DNA of 64,000 bases from the NCBI RefSeq assembly GCF_009646115.1, contig NZ_CP045720.1, positions 1,984,001 to 2,048,000 of the forward strand, in the 5' to 3' direction. Source of the stretch: Pantoea eucalypti. GTDB taxonomy: Bacteria > Pseudomonadota > Gammaproteobacteria > Enterobacterales > Enterobacteriaceae. Positions 55,301-63,357 of the stretch are shown piece by piece. The notes beneath the pieces were generated by a model. That model ran no database searches. It was not told the DNA's origin and saw only the letters and a program-made list of their open reading frames with translations. How positions within the stretch are numbered: position 1 is the stretch's first letter; each line of letters starts with the position of its first letter. Position numbers and translations under genes: made by a program.

Positions 55301-55951
55301 CTACCGTTTAGTCTGACACAGGCCGGTCAGCGTTGGCCACATCGCCATCAACGTATCAATAATACTATCAAGATCGTCGCGCTCAGTGCCTTCACGCGCC
55401 CGCACCGACATGCCCTGCAGCATACAACCCAGATAACGGGACAGCGCCGGAACATTGACTGACGCGCTCAGTTCGTTACGCTGCTGACGCGCCAGCAGAA
55501 AATCGCTTAATACATGCTCCTGCGACTGATGCTGCTGTTGCAGCATAGTGGCAATCTCCTTCGACGCCGCCGACAGGGCGGTTGAGGTGCAGATAAAGAA
55601 GCAGCCGCCGGGAGAGTCACGCTCAGTAAAGCAGGCGGCGGTGGCACGGAAATAGGCTTCAATTGCGCGATCTACGGGTAACGTATCGTCGCCTAACACC
55701 GCTTCTCGCCAGGCACTGAACTTCTCTATATAGCGATCCATCGCCGCACGGAACAACCCTTCTTTATTCACAAACTCTGCGTAAAGGGTCGGTGCTTTTG
55801 CACCGGTTGCGGCGACAAGATCGGACAGGGACGTTCCCTCATAACCGTGTGTCCAGAACAGGGTGAGTGCTTTATCAAGCGCAGCGTCACGATCAAACAC
55901 TTTAGGTCGGCCACGGCATTTCTTTACATCACAATCCTGAACCTGGCTCAT
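55301..55951 (-). CDS. TetR-family regulator (ComR-like context)
   Basis: A 216-aa TetR regulator. An N-terminal CDVKKC pair could bind metal. The helix-turn-helix (about 18-65) shows GRPKVFDRDAALDKALTLFW, then GYEGTSLSDLVAATGAKAPTLYAEFVNKEGLF. A ligand domain fills about 80-210. It is divergent from two BhsA-like genes, the same layout as E. coli comR-bhsA (copper-responsive repressor and its target). A palindrome overlaps the presumed target start site. The inducer is unknown; copper is an inference from layout. Confidence 0.84.
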   Translation of the reverse strand: MSQVQDCDVKKCRGRPKVFDRDAALDKALTLFWTHGYEGTSLSDLVAATGAKAPTLYAEFVNKEGLFRAAMDRYIEKFSAWREAVLGDDTLPVDRAIEAYFRATAACFTERDSPGGCFFICTSTALSAASKEIATMLQQQHQSQEHVLSDFLLARQQRNELSASVNVPALSRYLGCMLQGMSVRAREGTERDDLDSIIDTLMAMWPTLTGLCQTKR

Positions 55952-56151
55952 ACATCCTCACTGACAGTAAAACATCCTATTAAATTACCGATCATTATAA
56001 AAATGTGCAAGGTCCGCTATGCATGCCCTCGGCCAGGGTTGCCATTTTGTGCGCCAGCGCAGTGTTATCGCCCCTATGGTTAAGTCAGAAAAGGGGCTGA
56101 AGCCCATAATCACGCCACTTCGCGATTAAAATAACGCTCATTAAATAAATA

Positions 56152-56181
56152 TTGACGGCGAGCCCCGGCGGGGTCTATCAT
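56152..56181 (+). promoter_or_regulatory. sigma-70 promoter of the bhsA-like pair
   Basis: TTGACG, an 18-nt spacer, then TATCAT: five of six and four of six consensus matches. It reads toward 56257 and would start transcription near 56189, inside the palindrome below. Confidence 0.6.
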
Positions 56182-56185
56182 TTGT

Positions 56186-56199
56186 TTAACGGTCGTTAA
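56186..56199. promoter_or_regulatory. palindromic operator candidate
   Basis: TTAACG-GT-CGTTAA has perfect 6-bp arms and lies 5-18 bp after the -10, covering the expected transcription start. That is the normal place for a repressor such as the divergent TetR protein. Confidence 0.5.
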
Positions 56200-56256
56200 T
56201 TAAATAGCGACAACCTAATTCAGACCAACCAAATTCAACTACCGAATAGAGAGAAG

Positions 56257-56517
56257 ATGATGAAAACCATTAAAACCACCCTGGCAGCACTGGCACTTAC
56301 CACTCTGACTTTTGGCGCATATGCCGCTGACCTCGTCACCAGCGAACCGTCTAATCAGCAGCCAGTCGGCACCATCTCTGTACAGGGCGGCACTAACCTG
56401 ACCTCCCTTGAATCACAGTTGAGTGCTAAAGCGGATGAAGCGGGTGCGAAATCGTTCCGTATCACCTCAACCAGCGGCCAGAACAAACTGCACGGCACGG
56501 CAGTGATTTATCAGTAA
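56257..56517 (+). CDS. BhsA/McbA-family (DUF1471) periplasmic protein 1
   Basis: An 86-aa secreted protein with signal peptide at about 1-23 (ends AYA) and one DUF1471 domain at about 35-86. It shows VGTISVQGGTNLTSLESQL, KADEAGAKSFRITSTSG and LHGTAVIY. E. coli BhsA has the same length and pattern and limits copper entry and biofilm; McbA is related. The second ATG (56260) is equally possible. It is the first of a tandem pair. Confidence 0.9.
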   Translation: MMKTIKTTLAALALTTLTFGAYAADLVTSEPSNQQPVGTISVQGGTNLTSLESQLSAKADEAGAKSFRITSTSGQNKLHGTAVIYQ

Positions 56518-56554
56518 ATCGGGTGTCGACAGAATCAGTGAGAGGGGATTTGTT

Positions 56555-56812
56555 ATGAAACGTATTAGCTTGATGGTGACAGCGGCTTTGCTAAGCAGCA
56601 TCTCATTTGCCAGTGTCGCGGCTCAGCAGGTCAGCAGTACACCGCCTGATGCGCAAAAAATCGGTGTCATCAGCGCGACGGGCAGTACTAATCTGACCTC
56701 GCTGGAGCAGCAACTGTCAGAAAAGGCCAGCGATGTCGGGGCAAAGTCTTTCCGCATCACTTCGACCTCTGGCAACAACAACCTGCATGGCACAGCCATT
56801 CTTTATAAGTAA
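56555..56812 (+). CDS. BhsA/McbA-family (DUF1471) periplasmic protein 2
   Basis: An 85-aa secreted protein. The signal peptide is at about 1-22 (ends VAA); the domain has IGVISATGSTNLTSLEQQL, KASDVGAKSFRITSTSG and LHGTAILYK. It is even closer to E. coli BhsA (85 aa) than its upstream neighbour, with which it shares most residues, so the two arose by local duplication. AGAGGGG precedes the ATG. The 37-nt gap suggests one transcript, closed by a strong terminator. Confidence 0.91.
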   Translation: MKRISLMVTAALLSSISFASVAAQQVSSTPPDAQKIGVISATGSTNLTSLEQQLSEKASDVGAKSFRITSTSGNNNLHGTAILYK

Positions 56813-56835
56813 AAGCACGATAAATATTCATAAAC

Positions 56836-56874
56836 AGGCTTCAGATAAACCCACTTATCTGAAGCCTTTTTTAT
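56836..56874. terminator. bidirectional terminator bhsA-like pair / sotB
   Basis: A 13-bp perfect stem AGGCTTCAGATAA with TTATCTGAAGCCT, a 6-nt loop, then TTTTTTATT on the plus strand. It ends the bhsA-like pair and lies at the end of convergent sotB. Confidence 0.92.
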
Positions 56875-56889
56875 TCTTAAGTCACAGCC

Positions 56890-58074
56890 TTATCCGTTGC
56901 TCCGCAACTGGGGATAACGACGGAAGATGTAAATACACCAGAGTAACGCCACCAGCCCGATCATCCCGCCGACGTTCCCGACTTCCGCCATGCTCAGATG
57001 CAGACTGACCTGATTCCCCAGCAGCGCACCTGCGCCAATCCCGATATTATAAATCCCTGACATGAGCGACATTGCCACATCCGTGGCATCGGGTGCCAGT
57101 GACAGCACCCGCACCTGCATACCCAGTCCAATCATCATCATTGCCATGCCCCAGACAACGCACAGTGTTGAAATAGCGGCAGGTCGGACGGCAGCAAAAA
57201 TCAGCAGCCCCATACAAAGGGTTATCAGTGCGATGGCGGCAATAAGCAGTCCGGAAGGGAATTTATTGCCGAGGGTACTGAACAGCACGCTGCCCACAAT
57301 ACCCGCTGAACCAAACAGCAACAGCAGCAGGGTCGTAAAATTGCCGCTGGAATGCGCCACATTCTGCATAAACGGCTCGATATAGCTGTAAGCGGTGTAA
57401 TGCGCGGTCACCACCAGCGTCACCAGCAGATACATGCTGACCAGCGCGGGACGGCGAAACAGCATCGGCACACTGCTCAGCGAGCCGGTATGCTCACTCG
57501 GCAGGCGCGGCAGGATCCGCACCAGCATAATCATCAGCACCAGCGCCGAGAGGCCAATCGCGCCGAAGGTGGTACGCCAGCCAAGATACTGACCGACCAC
57601 ACGCCCAATCGGCACGCCCAGGACCATTGCCAGCGCAGTACCGGTCGCCAGCATACTCAGAGCCTGTGTTTTCTTGCCGGCGGGTGCAACGCGAATCGCC
57701 AGTGAGGCTGTAATCGACCAGAACACCGCGTGAGACAGGGCGATGCCCACACGTGACACCATCAGCGAGCGGAAATCCCAGGCGACGGTTGAAAGTATAT
57801 GGCTGACGATGAAAATCAGGAATAGCACGCCCAGCAGCAGGCGTCGCTCGATATTACGGGTTAGCAGCATCAGCGGCAGTGAGAGCAGCGCGACGACCCA
57901 GGCATAGATAGTCAGCATGATCCCGACATCAGCCGTCGGCATTGAAAAGTCAGCGGCAATATCGGACAGCAGGCCAACCGGGACAAATTCGGTGGTATTG
58001 AAGACAAACGCAGCAATAGCCAGCAATACCACGCGTAGCCAGGCAGTCTTACGTGAAACAGTTGTTGATTGCAT
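56890..58074 (-). CDS. sotB: sugar efflux MFS transporter SotB
   Basis: A 394-aa, 12-helix exporter close to E. coli SotB/YdeA (396 aa). [15 protein letters not shown] (about 25-39), [37 protein letters not shown] and [16 protein letters not shown] match the family. SotB exports arabinose and other sugars or IPTG-like glycosides. It is a single gene on the minus strand, reading toward the bhsA-like pair. Confidence 0.92.
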   Translation of the reverse strand: MQSTTVSRKTAWLRVVLLAIAAFVFNTTEFVPVGLLSDIAADFSMPTADVGIMLTIYAWVVALLSLPLMLLTRNIERRLLLGVLFLIFIVSHILSTVAWDFRSLMVSRVGIALSHAVFWSITASLAIRVAPAGKKTQALSMLATGTALAMVLGVPIGRVVGQYLGWRTTFGAIGLSALVLMIMLVRILPRLPSEHTGSLSSVPMLFRRPALVSMYLLVTLVVTAHYTAYSYIEPFMQNVAHSSGNFTTLLLLLFGSAGIVGSVLFSTLGNKFPSGLLIAAIALITLCMGLLIFAAVRPAAISTLCVVWGMAMMMIGLGMQVRVLSLAPDATDVAMSLMSGIYNIGIGAGALLGNQVSLHLSMAEVGNVGGMIGLVALLWCIYIFRRYPQLRSNG

Positions 58075-58359
58075 GAGGAGTCAAGCCAGTCAGAATAGCG
58101 AATGTGGATGTGACAGACACACCCAGTGAAAGTGACCTGCGTCACAAAATTAACCGCTATTGTAGTCAATAAACCGGGAAGAGAAACCTGATAACGCGCT
58201 TTTAATACTGAATTTTTTTATCGCCCTGGCACCGGGCGATAGCCAGAGGTTATTACCCGCGACAACGCAAGGAGATCCTGTGCAGCAGCATAATCTATAA
58301 GCAAAATGTGACGGAGCAGCACGCCGGAGAGAACACCATCACCGTTAAAAGCCCTGCGC

Positions 58360-58620
58360 TTAACGCGACGTTGGCGTGTGCTTCAGGGCCACACTGAGCT
58401 GAGCTGCCGGATGGGTCGTATGATTGAGCGGACAGCAATTTTCACAGCCGATTGCACCCACATAATATTTTTTCGCCTGAAGAATAGCGGCGTTAACGTG
58501 GTAAAAACTGCCCAGAAACAGTCTGTTATCCATGTCGGGAAGATGAGGGCAACCCGCAGCATGGACGACATGATTATCGTTATATCCTGATTGTTTATTA
58601 ACGTAATAGTAGAGAGCCAC
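58360..58620 (-). CDS. Cys/His-rich hypothetical protein, 86 aa, GTG start
   Basis: GTG at 58620 has AAGGAA at five bases and is preferred to the ATG at 58698, which adds a leader without any ribosome site. The product has a beta-rich first part (ALYYYVNKQSGYN), then HVVHAAGCPHLPDMDNRLFLG and a segment YYVGAIGCENCCPLNHTTHP. The spacing His-x4-Cys-x-His with a distal Cys-x2-Cys-Cys resembles a zinc site, loosely like Ada-type or CRC motifs. No family is recognised. It stands alone between sotB and ynfM. Confidence 0.55.
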   Translation of the reverse strand: MALYYYVNKQSGYNDNHVVHAAGCPHLPDMDNRLFLGSFYHVNAAILQAKKYYVGAIGCENCCPLNHTTHPAAQLSVALKHTPTSR

Positions 58621-58777
58621 AGGCGTTCCTTGTTGCCGTGCTGAAAGGCAAAACAGATGAATTATGACAATAAAATGATTATAGCGGGAAACGCACACTT
58701 TGTTTGTTGTGGATCTGAATCAAACGTTCTGGAGGCGGTTTGCCAGACCCGGCGGGGCCTGGCAAACGTGCAGGCTG

Positions 58778-60028
58778 TCAGAGTTTTCTACTGTGCAGGC
58801 GCCAGGCAACCGCTAACGCCAGTATCAGCAGGACGCTGATAAATAGCGTAATACCGCCCCAGCCGAAGTTATGCCAGAACAGACCGCCCAGCGTACCCGC
58901 CACGCTGGAACCCACGTAATAGCTGAAAAGATAAAGCGAGGAAGCCTGTCCCCGCGCCCGACGCGCCCGGGGACCGATCCAGCCGCTGGCAACGGCATGA
59001 GCAGCAAAAAAACCGGCAGTGAACAGCATCATCCCAGGCAGGATCAGCCAGAGGGAGTTAAAGGCCGTTACCAGCAGGCCCAGTAACATGATGGCTGTCG
59101 CGCCCAGCATTACCGGCCCGCGCCCAATGCGGCTGGTCAGCGCGCCCGCTTTAGGCGAACTCCATGAGCCGGTCAGGTAGACCACGGATAACAACCCGAC
59201 CACGGCCTGACTGAGATGCCAGGGCGCGTCCAGTAAACGATAGCCAATGTAGTTGAACAGGGTGACGAAGGCGCCCATCAGCAGGAAGCCTTCGGCAAAC
59301 AACCACGGCAGGCCTGGATCGCGCCAGTGCAGCCGGAAGTTAATTAACAGATTACGCGGGCGCAGGGTGATGGGTCTGAAATGACGCGATGCGGGCAGGA
59401 TCTTCCAGAACATCAGCGCGGAGGCCAGTGAAAAACAGCCGATTACCGCCACGGCGATCCGCCATGAGAAGAGGTCGGTCAGGACACCGCTGAGCAGACG
59501 CCCGCTCATTCCGCCTATGGAATTACCGCTGATATACAACCCCATGGAAAAGGCAACGACCCGTGCATCCATCTCTTCACTGAGATAGGTCATGCCCACC
59601 GCCGCAACGCCGCTAAGCGACAGGCCCATCAGCCCACGCATGATCAGAATGCCGTGCCAGCTGGTCATCGTGGCCGAGATCAGCGTACAGATGGCGGCGA
59701 GCATCAGGGCGGTCACCATCACCGATTTACGCCCGATAGCATCAGAGAGTGGGCCGGTGACGAGGAGGCCCAGCGCCATCAGACCGGTAGAGATGGAGAG
59801 CGACAGGCTGCTGGTCGCCGGAGAAACCCCAAACTGCTGTGACATGACTGGCAGAATCGGCTGCACACAATAGAGCAGGGCAAAGGTGGCCAGTCCGGCC
59901 GAGAAGAGTGCCAGCGTCACGCGCATAAACGCGGGCGTTCCGCGGCGAATGTATCCTGAAGCTGCCGCAGATTCTGGCGGTGCAGACACCGCACTCTCAT
60001 CCACGGCGGCCTGTATTGAGCGACTCAC
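58778..60028 (-). CDS. ynfM: MFS transporter YnfM
   Basis: A 416-aa, 12-helix carrier equal in style to E. coli YnfM (417 aa). AGLATFALLYCVQPILPVM (about 44-62), VTGPLSDAIGRKSVMV (MFS motif A) and ISGNSIGGMSGRL are family marks. The start is GTG with AGGATG upstream. Related CynX/YnfM-type proteins are poorly defined; arabinose efflux was suggested for E. coli YnfM. It is divergent from its probable LysR regulator ynfL. Confidence 0.88.
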   Translation of the reverse strand: MSRSIQAAVDESAVSAPPESAAASGYIRRGTPAFMRVTLALFSAGLATFALLYCVQPILPVMSQQFGVSPATSSLSLSISTGLMALGLLVTGPLSDAIGRKSVMVTALMLAAICTLISATMTSWHGILIMRGLMGLSLSGVAAVGMTYLSEEMDARVVAFSMGLYISGNSIGGMSGRLLSGVLTDLFSWRIAVAVIGCFSLASALMFWKILPASRHFRPITLRPRNLLINFRLHWRDPGLPWLFAEGFLLMGAFVTLFNYIGYRLLDAPWHLSQAVVGLLSVVYLTGSWSSPKAGALTSRIGRGPVMLGATAIMLLGLLVTAFNSLWLILPGMMLFTAGFFAAHAVASGWIGPRARRARGQASSLYLFSYYVGSSVAGTLGGLFWHNFGWGGITLFISVLLILALAVAWRLHSRKL

Positions 60029-60123
60029 ACATCATCCTTTCAGTCAGAAAACCAGTGGTCAGCATAGGAAAGTGGAATTATGATGTCTAATATATTAATA
60101 ATCTCAAATAAGACGTTTAAAAT

Positions 60124-61017
60124 ATGAATATCGAGCTGCGTCACCTGCGCTACTTTATTGCGGTTGCCGAAGAGTTACATTTCGGGCGGGCAGCCCTGCA
60201 TCTGAATATCTCTCAGCCGCCGCTCAGCCAGCAAATAATGCAGCTCGAAACGGAAACGGGTGCCAGGCTATTTAATCGCACCAACCGCAGCGTGCAACTT
60301 ACTGCAGCCGGAGAGCAATTACTGAGTGATGCCCGTGCGATTCTTTTACAGGTTGAGCAGGCGTCTGACCGCGCAGCCCGGCTGCATCGTGGCGAAGAGG
60401 GAGAGTTAAGAATTGGTTTTACCTCTTCGGCGCCGTTTACCGCGGTGGTCTCAGATGCACTGTTCCGGTTTCGTCAGCGCTGGCCACAGGTGCATATAAA
60501 GATGCAGGAGATCAACACCCGTCAGCAACTGGTCCCGTTGCACGAAGGACTGCTTGATCTTGGTGTGATGCGCAATACGCCGCTGCCGGCCGATTTGCGG
60601 CATCAGTTGCTGCTGAGTGAGCCGCTCTATGCCGTGGTGCATAAGGCCCATCCGCTGGCGGGCGCCGAAAAAATTTCGGTGACTGCGCTGGCGGCTGAAC
60701 CCTTTGTCTTCTTCGATCCTCAGGGCGGCACCGCGCTTTACAGCGATATTCTGGCGCTGCTGCACCGCTATCACATCAAGCCCTATATCACGCAGGAAGT
60801 GGGTGAAGCGATGACCATCCTGGGGCTGGTGGCAACCGGTCTGGGCGTATCCATTCTGCCCGCCTCATTCCGGCGGGCGCGGCTGGCCGATCTGGTCTGG
60901 CTGCCGTTAACGGAAGAGGATGCCATTTCAGAGCTGTGGCTGGTCTGGTCTGCAGGACGTGAATTAAATGCCCAGATGCAGCACATGATGGCGTTGCTGC
61001 AGGAGAAGCAGCGCTGA
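60124..61017 (+). CDS. ynfL: LysR-family regulator YnfL
   Basis: A 297-aa LysR regulator. MNIELRHLRYFIAVAEELHF opens it; the helix-turn-helix shows GRAALHLNISQPPLSQQIMQLE and RTNRSVQLT. The effector domain covers about 90-290. It matches E. coli YnfL and has the same divergent partner ynfM and downstream mlc. The 95-nt gap is AT-rich, with a TAATATATTA palindrome where both promoters should lie. Confidence 0.88.
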   Translation: MNIELRHLRYFIAVAEELHFGRAALHLNISQPPLSQQIMQLETETGARLFNRTNRSVQLTAAGEQLLSDARAILLQVEQASDRAARLHRGEEGELRIGFTSSAPFTAVVSDALFRFRQRWPQVHIKMQEINTRQQLVPLHEGLLDLGVMRNTPLPADLRHQLLLSEPLYAVVHKAHPLAGAEKISVTALAAEPFVFFDPQGGTALYSDILALLHRYHIKPYITQEVGEAMTILGLVATGLGVSILPASFRRARLADLVWLPLTEEDAISELWLVWSAGRELNAQMQHMMALLQEKQR

Positions 61018-61147
61018 ACCCTGCCTGTCACCGCATCAATTTGTGCGATAAATCACATTTCTAATCAAATATTTGACGCTGTTGCCTGATCTGCCTCACC
61101 ATGGCGCATGTTTATTTAGAAGCGCGAAAATAACCGGGAGCAGGGTT

Positions 61148-62365
61148 GTGAATCCGGACAGTCAACCTGGCCACATTGACCAGATTAAGCAGACCAATGC
61201 AGGTGTCGTATATCGATTAATTGATCGCTACGGTCCCATTTCGCGTATCGAACTTTCCCGCCGTGCCCAGCTCGCGCCGGCCAGCATCACCAAAATTGTG
61301 CGTGAAATGCTGGATGCGCATCTGGTGCAGGAGACCGAGTACCAGGACCCCGGCAGTCGTGGCCGTCCGGCGATTGGCCTGATACTGGACACCGATGCCT
61401 GGCACTATCTGGCGATTCGGTTGCATCGCGGCGCAATGACCTTCACGCTGCGCGATCTCAGCAGTCGGGCGCTGGCAGAAGACAGCCTGCCGCTGCCTGA
61501 TGAATCTGCTCAGCCATTACTCTCCGCGCTAATAGAACAGGTCGATGCTTTTTTCATTCGTCATCAAAAGAAGCTGGAACGCCTGACGGCTATCGCTATC
61601 ACCCTGCCAGGACTGATTAACGCCGCCTCAGGCGTGGTGCATCGTTTGCCAGGTTATGCGGTACGCGATATGCCGCTGGGCGATGCGCTGGCAGCGCGAA
61701 CCGGCTTAGCGGTGTTTGTGCAGCACGACATTTCAGCCTGGACGCTGGCGGAATCGCTGTTTGGCGCCTCACGCGGTGCGCAGGACGTTATTCAGATTGT
61801 GATTGATGAAACCGTCGGTGCTGGCGTGATCAGTGGCGGTCAGCTGCTGCACAAAAGTGGCAGGGCACTGGTCGAAATCGGCCATACCCAGATAGACCCT
61901 TATGGTCAGCAGTGCTACTGCGGTAATCATGGCTGTCTGGAGACAGTAGCCAGTACCGGCAGTCTGCTCGCGCTGGCAGCGCAGCGTCTGCCAGCCCAGC
62001 CTGACAGCCTGCTCAACAACCAGCCGTTGACGCTTCAGTCACTGTGCGCGGCCGCGCAATCGGGCGACCGTCTGGCGCGCGACACCATTGCCAGCGTCGG
62101 GCACCACGTTGGCCGGATCCTGGCGATGATGGTCAACATCTTCAATCCACAACATATTCTTATAGGTTCTCCGCTCAATGCCGCCGCTGATGTGCTGTTT
62201 CCGGCGGTCAGCAATACGATTCTGCAGCAGTCACTGCCCGCTTACAGCGCGAGTATTGAGCTGGCACCCACTGAATTTAGCGAGCCAGGGACACTGGGCG
62301 GTGCCGCGCTAATCAAAGACGCCCTCTATAACGGACATCTGTTAGTGAAGTTGTTGCAAGGTTAA
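61148..62365 (+). CDS. mlc: Mlc, global glucose-responsive repressor (ROK family)
   Basis: A 405-aa ROK repressor, one residue shorter than E. coli Mlc (DgsA). The winged helix-turn-helix (about 12-65) has HIDQIKQTNAGVVYRLID and LAPASITKIVREMLDAHLVQE. The ROK domain has EIGHTQIDPYGQQCYCGNHGCLE, with three zinc-binding Cys and a His. It represses ptsG, ptsHI, manXYZ and malT until dephosphorylated EIICB-Glc sequesters it. The GTG at 61148 aligns with the E. coli start; GGGAG lies upstream. Confidence 0.95.
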   Translation: MNPDSQPGHIDQIKQTNAGVVYRLIDRYGPISRIELSRRAQLAPASITKIVREMLDAHLVQETEYQDPGSRGRPAIGLILDTDAWHYLAIRLHRGAMTFTLRDLSSRALAEDSLPLPDESAQPLLSALIEQVDAFFIRHQKKLERLTAIAITLPGLINAASGVVHRLPGYAVRDMPLGDALAARTGLAVFVQHDISAWTLAESLFGASRGAQDVIQIVIDETVGAGVISGGQLLHKSGRALVEIGHTQIDPYGQQCYCGNHGCLETVASTGSLLALAAQRLPAQPDSLLNNQPLTLQSLCAAAQSGDRLARDTIASVGHHVGRILAMMVNIFNPQHILIGSPLNAAADVLFPAVSNTILQQSLPAYSASIELAPTEFSEPGTLGGAALIKDALYNGHLLVKLLQG

Positions 62366-62478
62366 GCAGACCTGAACTTGCGCTAACGCAATCTGTTCCC
62401 CTCCTTCATTCCTTAAAATGCCGTTTCGCAGCAAGGTTAATCCCTGATTAATCGCAACGGTTTTAGAGGAGAAGTTGA

Positions 62479-63177
62479 GTGAACAGATTATTTGTTACCG
62501 GCACCGATACCGCAGTGGGCAAAACGGTGGTGTCACGCGCCCTGTTGCAAAGTTTTATACAGACCGGACACAGTGCAGTCGGCTATAAGCCTATCGCGCG
62601 ATGTGCGGTTAAAACCCCGGATGGCCTGCGTAACAAAGATGCACAGGTTCTGCAAAGCGCGTCCTCCATCGACTTGCCTTATCAGGCAATCAATCCGCTG
62701 GTTTTCCAGGAAGAGGAGATCTGCACCCATCCCGCGCAGATCATCGACTATGGGTTGCTGACTCAGGGCTTAACCCGCCTGATGCAGCAGGCCAGTCGCG
62801 TGGTCGTTGAGGGCACAGGCGGCTGGCGCAGCCTGATGAACGATGGCCGTCCGCTCTCCTGCTGGGTCGTTGAGCAGCAACTGCCGGTGGTGCTGGTGGT
62901 CGGCATCCAGTCGGGCTGTATCAGTCACGCCTTGTTGACGGCAGAAGCAATTGCGCAGGATGGTCTCCCGCTGCTGGGCTGGGTAGGCAATCGTATTAAC
63001 CCAGGACTGGCGCACTACAGCGACATTATCGGGATTCTGCGCGAAAAAATCGGCGCACCGCTGCTGGGCGAACTGCCTTATTTACCGCGTGCCGAACAAC
63101 GCGACCTCACACCTTATATCGATATTTCCCTGCTGGAGCCGGACAGTTTGCACGCTGTGAGTGCAAAGATCGCCTGA
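62479..63177 (+). CDS. bioD2: ATP-dependent dethiobiotin synthetase (BioD2/YnfK)
   Basis: A 232-aa enzyme that closes the ureido ring of dethiobiotin from DAPA, CO2 and ATP. Walker A GTDTAVGKTVV (about 7-17) is intact, as are KPIARCAVKTPDG, VVEGTGGWRSL and GNRIN. The start is GTG with GAGG at nine bases. In E. coli the second copy ynfK sits beside mlc, as here, so this is probably the paralogue outside the bio operon. Confidence 0.9.
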   Translation: MNRLFVTGTDTAVGKTVVSRALLQSFIQTGHSAVGYKPIARCAVKTPDGLRNKDAQVLQSASSIDLPYQAINPLVFQEEEICTHPAQIIDYGLLTQGLTRLMQQASRVVVEGTGGWRSLMNDGRPLSCWVVEQQLPVVLVVGIQSGCISHALLTAEAIAQDGLPLLGWVGNRINPGLAHYSDIIGILREKIGAPLLGELPYLPRAEQRDLTPYIDISLLEPDSLHAVSAKIA

Positions 63178-63211
63178 TTATGAAACAAAACGAGTCATCT
63201 GAGTCGGGAGT

Positions 63212-63237
63212 GAGCCTAAAGTTTCAGGCTCGTTTTC
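63212..63237 (+). terminator. terminator of bioD2
   Basis: GAGCCT pairs with AGGCTC around an 8-nt loop and is followed by GTTTTC, 34 bases past the stop. Confidence 0.6.
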
Positions 63238-63357
63238 GACTCTCTGCAAAAATTTCTGTTTATATTTGAATGGCCTGACGCAGTTAACGCGAAACAACAA
63301 CGTCATGGCGCAAAAAATGCATTAACTCCGCTTATCACAGTGAGCCGGAGTATCATC

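Larger units (their letters stand above)
55952..56256. other. divergent region tetR / bhsA-like pair
   Basis: 305 nt with no convincing gene. It holds the promoter and palindrome listed below plus a RBS-like AGAGAGAAG before the first bhsA-like ATG. AATTACCGATCATTAT near 55984 could be a second operator by the tetR start. Confidence 0.5.

Noticed and set aside
58220..58240. ATCGCCC ... GGGCGAT stem next to T7 as a terminator
   Set aside because: The T run lies on the wrong side of the stem for either strand, so it would not terminate transcription.
63178..63357. purine riboswitch before the purine permease
   Set aside because: No paired P1 element or conserved purine-aptamer core could be seen; only a terminator-like stem from bioD2 is there.
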